Shown: in pieces, positions 1-7,592 of the stretch
Position numbering within the stretch: position 1 is the stretch's first letter
How the letters are laid out: every line of letters begins with the position of its first letter
Assembly: GCA_943704415.1 (NCBI GenBank)
Contig: CALSCO010000334.1
Coordinates: 1 to 15,672, forward strand
DNA: 15,672 nt
Source: Parvularia atlantis
Taxonomy: Eukaryota; Opisthokonta; Rotosphaerida
Reading direction: 5' to 3'
Made by a program: the position numbers and the translations under genes
Notes under the pieces: model-generated
Database searches by the model: none
Seen by the model: the letters and a program-made list of their open reading frames with translations, nothing else
Told to the model about the DNA's origin: nothing

Positions 1-50
1 TCAATAAATGCTCGTGCACGCCTTGTGGCTGAAGTTGACGTGTTCGCCAG

Positions 51-803
51 GCGGACAAGGACCTGCTCGAGTGCCGCCACAGCTGGCCGCTGTTCGACAT
101 GGTGTCCGCGATCGTCGGCGATGCGGTCGCCACGGGCAAGTACAGCAAGCCGCCGGGCGCAAGGCGCGTGCCGGCCGCCCGTCGCTTGTGCCGACCTGAC
201 GCATCGCAAGTACTTAGGGCCGATGCCGGTGCTGCGTACACAAGCTCTCAAGCCCCCGCCGGCGGCGCCGAGGGCGAGTCGGATCGTGATGACCTTCGCG
301 ACGAGGGCGATCTGGCCAGCCTTCCTCAGGCGCCGGCCGTTGCCTCAGGCAGTGCTACACCTACGCCTCAGCCTGTTCGATCGCCTGCGCCGTCGACCAC
401 GTCTGCCAACGACGTCAGTGCCAGTGCGCACGCCTCTTCAGCGGCCCGTGGCCGGAAGCGCTCGCGCACGTCACGCGACTCGGATTCGTCCGAGTCGGCG
501 ACGCAGGAGCTCGCCGCCGTGGTGAAGGACGCGTTCCAAGCGCTCCTCGCGCCCGCCGCGCCCCCCGCGGCCACTACAACCGTCCAGACATCCGTCTCGC
601 GAGTCTGCACCCTGCTGGAGAACCTGGCCGAGGGCGGCGACATCAGCGAGCCCGAGTGCATCGCGCTCATCAACTTTGCCATCGATGAAGACCGTCAAGG
701 CGGAAAGTGGGCGGAGGCAGTTCTGTCGCTGCGCGGCCGCATGCAGGTCGCACTTGTAAAGGACGCCCTCAACAAGCTCGTCCACGCCGGATCGCGACAG
801 TGA
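51..803 (+). CDS. Myb/SANT-like accessory protein of the Harbinger element, 3' part
   Basis: The open frame continues upstream of its first ATG (99): in the same frame, codons from 51 read into it without a stop. Two stops at 30-38 are cut off by a plausible 3' splice site (CAG at 48-50), so I place the last exon at 51-803, with the N-terminal part left of the window. The first residues include a W-P-L-F-D pattern followed by A-T-G-K-Y. This resembles the end of the Myb/SANT-like domain of transposon accessory proteins, where an aromatic-rich helix is followed by an ATGK-like turn. A long low-complexity Ala/Pro/Ser linker with a basic patch (GRKRSRTSRDSDSSES) follows, then a helical C-terminal region of about 85 residues. 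In known Harbinger elements this partner binds the transposon ends and helps import the transposase into the nucleus. A small intron inside the linker cannot be excluded. Confidence 0.65.
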   Translation, partial: ADKDLLECRHSWPLFDMVSAIVGDAVATGKYSKPPGARRVPAARRLCRPDASQVLRADAGAAYTSSQAPAGGAEGESDRDDLRDEGDLASLPQAPAVASGSATPTPQPVRSPAPSTTSANDVSASAHASSAARGRKRSRTSRDSDSSESATQELAAVVKDAFQALLAPAAPPAATTTVQTSVSRVCTLLENLAEGGDISEPECIALINFAIDEDRQGGKWAEAVLSLRGRMQVALVKDALNKLVHAGSRQ

Positions 804-902
804 TCACGTCTTCTCTTCGCACGTCTCCCTATCAGTGTCTTCTGCTCCGTTCGAGCCTGCAAGTGAGAGAAACACAGATAAAAGAGAAACACAGATAGAG
901 GG
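804..902. repeat. Shared 3' spacer of the two transposon genes with a 15-bp direct repeat
   Basis: This 99-bp spacer lies between the stop codons of the two convergent transposon genes and is unusually AT-rich for the window. A 15-bp unit (AGAGAAACACAGATA) occurs at 866-880 and again at 883-897, a period of 17 bp. Its place between convergent genes suggests 3'-end formation signals for one or both transcripts, but no canonical poly(A) signal is evident. No coding potential was seen. Confidence 0.6.
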
Positions 903-2239
903 CTAGCGACGACGTGTTATGTGAGCAGCGACGTACTGCTGGTACTGGTCCCACATCGTCTGCGCCAGGCGGTTGCGCCAAGCATCCAGCTCGGCAGGAC
1001 GCATGCCCTGTGCGCCGTCGTCCTCGTCGGCGGGTTCTGCGTCCCGCGCTTGCGTGGCCTGCTCTCGCAGGTAGGCCTGCTCGAGCGCGTCGGCTCCTTG
1101 GGTCCAGGTCCTGATGTAGTTGTGAAGAACGGCCATCGCATAGACAGCGTCCGCTTGATCCTGGACGCTACGCAGCGGTAGCCCACGCGCGAACGCAACA
1201 AAGCGATGCTTCATCACGCCGAAGAGCCGCTCAATGGCGTTGCGGCACGTCGAGTGCCGAAGGTTGAAAAGCTCTTCTCGGTTCTGCGGGGTTGTCAGCG
1301 CATCTGGTCCGGCGCGGCCACTGCGCAAACGCCATTCTCGCAAATGGTACCGCACCGACCTGTACGGCGTGAGCACGTGGGGCTTGAGGCCGTATCCCGC
1401 ATCGCCGAGCCAAAACTGGCCTTGCTGGACGACGAGTGCCCGGGAGTCGATCGCCGCCTGAAGTACTTGACTGTCGTGCGCAGAGCCCTCCCAGCCCGAC
1501 AGAACATGCTGAAATCGCCCGTCGAATGTGCACACGGCGAGGACGTTGAAGCTCAGCACGCCCTTGCGGTTGCGAAAGGTCGCTTGTTCGGCAGCGGGCA
1601 CAAAAGCCGGAACGTGCGTGCCGTCCAGCGCGCCAACGCACAGTGGGAAGAGGCAGGCGTACTTGAAGTTGTCGATGAACGGGTTGGTCGAACGCTGTTC
1701 GGCCGTGGTGAGCTGCCTGACGTACGCGCCGTACAAACTGAGCAGAGCACGCAGGACTGCGTGGAAGTACCTGCGTCCGCTCAGCGCGGTCAGCACCGCA
1801 ACGACACGATGCACAGGCAGGCACCGACGTACGTGTGCACGGTGCGCGTAGAATGGCCGAACTGCTCTGCGACGAGACGGAAGTCCAGTGCGCGAGCGAC
1901 GATGAATAGGAACATCGCCACTTGTTGACCGACGCTGACGACCGCGGTGCTGCTCAACAGACCGCGCGTGCGCAGCTCGTCGCAAAGTCGGACGAACACG
2001 TCGCGCTCCATCCTCAGCAGCTCGCGCACGATGATGCCCGAGCCGCCCAGGAGGCGCTCGACGTACTCGTTGCCGTAGAGGAGCGGCGCGCGTGGCGGCG
2101 CGCGCGCGACGCGGCCACGGCGCGCCCGCCGCTCAAAGTCCACCACCATGCTCACGAGCAGCACCGAGAGCAGCACCGCCCCGACGCGCGCGGCGTGCCT
2201 GCGCCGTTCGCGGGCGCGCCGTTCCAGCAGCAGGTCCAT
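903..2239 (-). CDS. HARBI1/PIF-family DDE transposase, apparently intact
   Basis: Two exons: 2239-1833 and 1770-903 (424 aa). The 62-nt intron 1771-1832 begins GTACGT and ends GACGCAG. Removing it joins the helix-turn-helix-like segment FGHSTRTVHTY to FHAVLRALLSL, exactly the order found in HARBI1-like proteins. The catalytic DDE triad of the DDE_Tnp_4 nuclease is visible: D about 185 (GALDGTH), D about 259 (WLGDAGYG) and E about 316 (RNAIERLFG). The conserved LHNYIR motif lies downstream. The N-terminus (1-45) is arginine-rich around a short hydrophobic stretch. The enzyme cuts and rejoins transposon ends in the nucleus. The start at 2239 is the only upstream ATG in frame and lies 138 bp inside the transposon terminus. 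No broken motif was found, so activity is possible. Its single intron uses GTACGT, unlike the GTGCG donors of the neighbouring host genes. Confidence 0.93.
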
Positions 2240-2268
2240 GACACCGAGTCGCGCGCAATGGATTGTGT

Positions 2269-2377
2269 CCCCTGTTTACCTGCACCTCTCAGGCCAGTAT
2301 CGATTTCGCCGACCGACCATCAATCGCAACACCAGCATCCATCGAAATCAATATCGCCTTTACTGGTAAACAGGCCC
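2269..2377. repeat. Imperfect terminal palindrome at the right end of the Harbinger element
   Basis: CCTGTTTACC (2271-2280) is the exact reverse complement of GGTAAACAGG (2365-2374). Shorter complementary blocks continue inward, for example CGATTTCG at 2301-2308 against CGAAATCA at 2343-2350, so the last ~110 bp can fold as a long interrupted hairpin. The outer arm is the transposon terminus itself. The inner arm lies 31 bp upstream of the transposase ATG. Such subterminal copies commonly serve as transposase or Myb-partner binding sites, and this one would sit in the transposase promoter/5' UTR. Transposition function and promoter function are inferred; the pairing is seen. Confidence 0.75.
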
Positions 2378-2424
2378 TAACTCATTCGAGTCGAAGTGCG
2401 CTGCACACCAAACGCGTTATTGTC
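2378..2424 (+). promoter_or_regulatory. Transposon flank (TAA) and residual upstream region of the SMP/PH gene
   Basis: TAA at 2378-2380 is the candidate target-site duplication. Only 44 bp (2381-2424) separate it from the ATG of the next gene. This piece holds a small interrupted palindrome, TTCGAGTCGAA (2385-2395). All remaining upstream sequence of that gene in the window is transposon, so its promoter either lies in these 44 bp or has been replaced or displaced by the insertion. Confidence 0.5.
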
Positions 2425-5350
2425 ATGGCGGACGCCTCGACTGTCACCTTCGTCGCTGGGCTGACGGTCGGCGGTGCGTCGCGACCGTGCGCCGTGGCGA
2501 CTGTGCGCGCGGCCTGACTGGCGACGCCCGGGCGCGGCCGGCAGTGCTGCTGTGCGTCGCGGCCGTGATCGCCGTGCTCTGGGCGACGACAGCGCGCCCG
2601 GCCAAGCGCCGCGACCCGCCCGCAGCTGCGCTGCTCGCAGCGGGCATGGGCGCGGCGGCGGTGCAGCCCGTGGCGGTGGACGGACGCGGGGGCGACGACA
2701 GCGACGACGCGCTGCACGTGGCGCTGCAGGGGCAGGTGCGCCTCGAGGCCGTCTACCGCTACGGCCCGAGGAGGCGGGCAAGGGCGCGGCCACGGCGGCC
2801 GGTTGCGCGCGCGCTCTTTGGGCGGCCGAGCGAGGGGCGGGCCAGCGACGCCAGCGACGACGACGCCAACGCGAGCGACGACAGTGATGATGACAGTGCC
2901 GCGCGCCCCGCCGCCGCCGCCAGAGACGACGCCAGCCGCGCACGGCTGCCGAAGAACCCGTGGGTGCGTCCGCGCCGTCGCTTCGTCTGCCCTGCTGAGC
3001 GCGCGCCGGCGCGGCGCATAGATCGTGCTGAAGGACCAGTTTCTGTACATCCACGCCATGGAGGAGGAGGAGGAGAACGACGACAACGCCGAGACCGGCG
3101 GCGGTGACAACGGCAGCGGCAGCACGCGGGCGCGCACCAGCCGGGGCGCCGCGCCACGCGAGCTTATTGTGCAGATCGATGGCGCGTCGGTCGACCTGGT
3201 CCCGCGCGAGCTGCTGCCGGCCGAGCACTGGATGACCGGTGCGCGGCATTAGCAGCGGCTGCCGCGACTGATGCGCCGGGCAGCGTTCCCGATCCGCATC
3301 TGGCGCGACATCCCGCTGCTGCCGGACGTGCACCACCTGTACCTCTTTGCGTCGACGAGCTCACAGAAGGAGGACTGGTACTTTGTGCTTCGCAAGGCCA
3401 GTCGCTGCGGCGGCGAGGTGCGGCCAGCGATGTGGTGCCCTGTGGCTGCTGACACCGCCGCGGGCAGGTCGCGCAGCAGCGGCTGCGGCGCACGCAGCTC
3501 GCGCACCGCCGCTGGGCCGAGAAGCTCCTGCAGGACATGCACGCGGCGCGGATGGACCCGGCACTGGGCGCGGTCAACGGTGCGGCGATCGCGGTGACCG
3601 CGGCGCAGTCATTCACGCGAGGCACCACACAGCGGTGCTGAGCCGCCTGATCTGGAACATGGACGCGGACGGCTCGCTCTCTGCGTCACTGCGCACCAAG
3701 GTAGACAGCAGCATCCAGCGTGCACTCGCGCGCGACGGCAAGCCGACGTACCTGGTGCGCAGTGCGTGGAAGCGCGGCAGCGCGGCAGCTGATTATGCGC
3801 GCGGCTCTGTCTGAAGCGCAACATCGCCGTCCGCTCGCTCACGACCGGCAAGACCTGGCCGCTGATTACGTCGTCGTCGCCGCCGCTGATCGATGGGCAG
3901 GGCAACCTGGTGCGCGTTCACTCGCGCGCGGAAGCGCTCGCTCGCGTGCTGCCGCTCAGCGAGCGTGGCAGACCGCGAGCGCGATGATCGCCTACACCGG
4001 CGGCTTCAAGGTCGTGGTCGCGGCCGAGGTCGGCCTGGGCCTGGGCCTGCCGCTCATGCGCGGCCTGTCGCTGCCGATCGAGCTCTCGGTCGAGATCGTC
4101 CGGCTGGTTGGCAAGGTTTGCGACGTGTGTACCGGCACAGTTCGTAGCTGAGACGCGTCTCCGCTTGCAGCTGCAGGTGCTCATGAAGCAGCCACCGACC
4201 GACAGGATATGGCTTGGCTTTATCGAGCGCCCAAAGGTGCGCGTGCGGCTGCGCGCGTGCTCGGATTGCATGGCTTACCGTAGCCGCAGCTCGAGCTGGC
4301 CGTTGTGCCGCTCGTGGGCGATACGACCATCTCGTTCACGCTCGTTTGCCAGTACATCGAAAACTTGGTCGCGGACGCGGTCTACAGCAGCCTCGTCCTG
4401 CCCAACATGGTCCGCCGCTGCCTGCGCGGCTCCGACCGTCGCCTGAGCCGCAGCGCAGGTGGACATCCAGTACCCGACCCTTGGCGAGTCGCGCCCGGCC
4501 GACATCGTCCCCGGCGGCGAGACGAGCGACGAGCTGGCGGACTTGCTCCAGTGCGCGTTGTCGCTGCCGCGGGCGCCGCTCACGCACCGGCCGGCAGTGA
4601 TGACCAAGTGCGCTCGCTCCAGCGCCGTCTCTCCGAGGCCCGCCGCGCCGGCATGCCGACAGCCGAGCCGAGCGGCGCGGGCAAGACCGCGACGCGTGCG
4701 TGCGCTCGCTCGCAGCGACAGCGTTTTGGGACGCTCACTGACAGCAGGCACGGCGAGCGGGCCCTCGCGCCTGTCGCTGTCGTCGCTGTCATCGTCGTCG
4801 TCTGCATCGCTCTCCGCGCGGGCCGTGTCGTCAGCGTCCACGTCGGCCTCGTCGACTTCGTTCCCGACCATGTCGTCGTCGTCGTCGGCCTCGCTTGCGC
4901 GCCTCAACAAGCTCGCCTCGGACAAGTTCAACAACGCCGGCGTGCGCTTCAAGGCCGCGCGCGACGCCGCCTCGACCGCGGCCTCGAGCTTCATGCGACG
5001 GCAGCAGCGCAGCGCCGCAGCACCGCCCCCGCGCGAGCATAGCGCCACCGCAGCCACAGCCGTGCCGTCCGCTCCGGCCGTCGTCGCTGTGCCCGAGCCC
5101 GAGCCCGTGACAATGATCACGCGCCCGGTCGGGCCGGGCATGCCTGGTGCGCTGAACGAGGACGCGTGGTACCCGCCCACGCTGTCGGTGACGTCGCCAT
5201 CGCGGCTTCGGTGCGCCCCGCGTGCCTGCGGCGGGACAGCGCTCTTGTGCTCACCTACGCGCTCGCAGCCTCGGCGCCACCACGCGCCTGACGCCGCCGA
5301 GCCTGCAGACGAGCGCCGGGCGGTCGTTCCAGCCGCACGCCGTCGACTAG
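2425..5350 (+). CDS. PH-SMP lipid-transfer protein (TEX2/NVJ2-like), ER contact sites
   Basis: Fourteen exons: 2425-2473, 2545-2963, 3022-3238, 3284-3417, 3468-3579, 3633-3754, 3817-3909, 3972-4115, 4171-4236, 4290-4409, 4459-4550, 4598-4695, 4748-5210, 5269-5350 (736 aa). The first splice builds one membrane anchor, about residues 7-29 (TFVAGLTVGVLLCVAAVIAV). A PH-like domain follows, split by acidic and Ser/Asp-rich insertions, ending with LYLFASTSSQKEDWYFVLRK. The SMP domain (about 308-492) begins AVNAVLSRLIWNM, continues through PPTDRIWLGFIERPK and PLVGDTTISF, and ends LVLPNM. The tail (493-736) has a short coiled coil, a Ser-rich stretch and a basic helix. N-terminal anchor, PH, then SMP is the TEX2/Nvj2 order. 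Those proteins sit in the ER and move lipids, for example ceramide in yeast, at contacts with other membranes. The tail is the least certain part. The stop lies 25 bp from that of the convergent photolyase gene. Confidence 0.85.
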
Positions 5351-5375
5351 CTCAGGCGTGCAACTTGTAATGTAC
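5351..5375. terminator. 25-bp spacer between two convergent stop codons
   Basis: Only 25 bp separate the TAG at 5348-5350 (plus) from the TAA at 5378-5376 (minus). A TGTAA pentamer, a known poly(A) signal in some algae, occurs at 5366-5370 on the plus strand; its relevance here is unknown. Any real 3' UTR must run into the opposite gene, so the two transcripts almost certainly overlap as antisense. Confidence 0.5.
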
Positions 5376-7543
5376 TTACACACGGCGCTTTGTCGCGTGC
5401 ACTGCCGAGGGGGCCGGTGCGGCGGCGCGCTTGCCGGCTGCGAGCTGCGCGTTGTTCTCGTTGTGCCCGTCGGCCGCCGCGTCGTCCTCGTCCTCCGCGT
5501 CCGCATTCTCGTGCGCGGGCTGGGCGCGCGGCATACGGCTCGCGGCGTTCGCCTTGTGCTCGGCGTACGCGGCGCTGATGCGGCCAATGTTGGTCACGCG
5601 CGCCTGGTCGTGGTCGACGATCGGCAGCGGGTAGTCCTTGCCAATGATGCACCCTGAGCACGCGCCTCCGTCAAGGCGTGCGCAACTGCCTCGGCGCGCG
5701 CGCGCGCGCGCGCGCACCGGCTGCCTGCTGCACCGACAGCGGTGCCTTCCATGGCTCGTAGATGAACTCGGCCGGGAACTTGCGCAGAATCGGCAGGAAC
5801 TCGCGCACGTAATTGCCGGTCTTGTCGTACTTGCGCGGGAACGCGACGGGGCTGTAGACGCGCATGTACTGGTAGAAGAAGCAGCTGCACGAGAGCCACA
5901 GCCTGCCGCTGCGTGAGCCCACGGTCGCACGGTCGGCGCCCGCAAGAGCACCAGCCGCACCAGTTACCCGTGTTGACGGACCAGTCGCCGTCGAGCAGCA
6001 GATGGTTGAAGACCTTGGCGCCTGGGTGCGCAGAGTGTGTCAGGCAAAGCTCGCCCACCATGCGCGAGCCCATGCGCACCGTCGACCCAGCTGATGTATA
6101 GGTCGCCGCGCGTGAGGAAGCACCTGTGTGCGCGCGCGCACTGATCAGCGGCGTTGTGCACACGGCGTTCGGACGGCGCACGCGACGGCGTGGCGCGCGA
6201 GGTGGTGCATCCTGCGTGCGCAGCGCATTTATCAGACAGTACAGGCAGACGCACGCGCGGCACCGCACGCACCAGCCCTGCGTGCGCAGCTGCGTCATCG
6301 CCGCGTCGATCCACGGGTAGCCCGTGCGCGCGTTGGTCCACGCCTCGAGCAGGTCAGGCCGGTTCTGCTCCCATCGGATCTGCTTGCACAGCGGGTTACC
6401 TGCCGCGCGCCGCGCTGGTGAATACGCGAGTGTGCTGCCGCTGCGCCGCATGGGGCGCGCACCCTCAATCTGGTCGTAGTTTGGCACGGTGTAGCCGGCG
6501 AGGTAGAACAGCTCGCGGAAGTACAGCTGGCCGACGAGCGACCCAGGTGGCTTGCTGTGCTTGCCGCCGAGCGGGCGCTCGATCGCGCGGACCTCGGTGA
6601 AGAAGCGCCGCACGGACAGGCAGCCGTGATTGACGTACGGCGACAGCACGGTCGTCGACTTGCTGCCGGGCGCAACGTGCGCGGTCGGGTCCGTCTGCGG
6701 CTTCTCGAAGCGCGCGACCCACGCGGCCTGCTCGACGACGTACTGCTGCAGCCGCACGAGCGCCTCGGTCTCGCCGCCGCGGAACGGCGTCTGCGCACGC
6801 GCAGTGCGCCCGGTCAGCCAAGGATCGCCGATCGGACGATCGGGGGCGATCGGCGGCGACTCACCGGCGCGTCGATCGGCGCAAAGCCCAGCTCCGTGAC
6901 GCTCGCGGGCACCGTGTGCTCGTCCGCGCCGACGTCCACGCCCAGGCCCGGCAGGCTGCTGGGCGCGGGTAGCGGCGCGGGCGGCTCGGGCATGCGCGCG
7001 ACGACGCGCTCGAACGCGACCATCGTCTGTGGCAGCTTGTGCGGGTCGCGGTCGGCGCCGCATTTGCGCGCGAGCTTGTCCAGGTCCCACAGCGTGTGAC
7101 CGACGTAGCTCTTGACGCGCACGCCCGCTTCCTCGGCCATGCGCGTGACGGCGGCGTCGCGGCGGCGCGCGTACGGGCTGCGCGCGGGGCGTGTCTCAGT
7201 CGTCTTGCGCGTCTGACGGCCCACGTCGCGCACACCTGCTGTCGCGCTCAAACAGCAGCACGCGCACGCCCCACGCGCGCAGCAAGCGCGGCATCTGCTC
7301 CTCCGGGTCACCGCGCACGACAAGCAGGCGCGAGCGCGCGTTGAGGCGGCGCAGGCTGCCATCGAGGTCACGCAGGGCCTCGAGCAGGAACTGCATCCGG
7401 TGCGACGAGAACCGCGCCGGGTCGAGGAAGCGCTCCGAGAGGAAAAACACGGGCAGGACGCCGCCGGGCTCGCTCGCTGCGGCCGCGAGCGCGGCGTTGT
7501 CGTGCACGCGCAGCGCCTTGCGGAACCAGACGAGCGCGGTCAT
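5376..7543 (-). CDS. (6-4) photolyase / animal-type cryptochrome
   Basis: Nine exons: 7543-7236, 7177-6865, 6790-6463, 6399-6273, 6211-6182, 6123-6080, 6021-5961, 5902-5718, 5653-5376 (557 aa). It starts MTALVWFRKALRVHDN, the usual start of the antenna-binding photolyase domain. The FAD domain shows [88 protein letters not shown] and CIIGKDYPLPIVDH. The HHLARH pair (His 362, His 366) is the catalytic histidine pair of (6-4) photolyases. Asn 400 sits where repair enzymes have Asn near FAD N5. Trp residues in QIRW, DLYISW and NWLW fit the electron-transfer chain. The tail is acidic and ends with a bipartite nuclear signal, KR at about 536 and KRR at the C-terminus. Repair activity is more likely than a pure clock role, but sequence cannot decide. 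An upstream in-frame ATG (7594) would add 17 residues and is less likely. Confidence 0.93.
5694..5715. repeat. (GC)11 alternating tract inside a photolyase intron
   Basis: Twenty-two bases of strictly alternating G and C lie within intron 8 of the photolyase gene (5654-5717), directly after its GTGCGC 5' splice site on the minus strand. Such tracts can adopt Z-DNA and are prone to slippage, so length variation between strains is likely. Confidence 0.85.
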
Positions 7544-7592
7544 CCGATCGGCGCGGCGTGTCTCAGCGCAACTCAGGGCCGCGGTTGCCAGC
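7544..7592. promoter_or_regulatory. 49-bp bidirectional promoter, photolyase / ankyrin fusion gene
   Basis: This is the whole interval between the chosen start codons of two divergent genes. It has no TATA-like element and is GC-rich. If the upstream alternative photolyase ATG (7594) is used, the two start codons overlap in the CATG at 7592-7595 and no spacer remains. Shared regulation of the two genes is inferred only from distance. Confidence 0.55.

Larger units (their letters stand above)
1..2377. mobile_element. PIF/Harbinger DNA transposon, right part (left end outside window)
   Basis: Seen: a DDE transposase gene of the HARBI1/PIF family (903-2239, minus) and, converging on it, the 3' part of a Myb/SANT-like gene (51-803, plus). 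This is the standard two-gene content of autonomous Harbinger elements. The right terminus, read inward on the minus strand, begins GGGCCTGTTTACCAGT (2377 down to 2362), a Harbinger-like end. It is followed outside by TAA (2378-2380), which fits the 3-bp TWA target duplication of the superfamily. No second copy of this terminus lies between 804 and 902, so the left end must lie left of position 1 and the Myb-like gene is inside the element. Inference: the element is probably autonomous, since the visible transposase has no frameshift or internal stop after splicing. Confidence 0.85.

Noticed and set aside
99-803. Independent gene starting at the ATG at 99
   Set aside because: The same frame is open and family-like upstream to 51, after a splice acceptor, so the ATG is internal to a longer gene.
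2269-2377. Nested MITE or separate small transposon
   Set aside because: The right arm coincides with the outer end of the Harbinger element and no second target duplication flanks the inner arm, so a subterminal palindrome is simpler.
2377-5180. Long minus-strand open frames opposite the SMP/PH gene
   Set aside because: They are Arg/Ala/Pro-rich shadows of GC-rich coding sequence, match no family, and the plus strand carries clear PH and SMP motifs.
5694-5715. CRISPR-like or regulatory array from the GC repeat
   Set aside because: It is a simple dinucleotide tract inside an intron, with no repeat-spacer structure; the whole window is eukaryotic.
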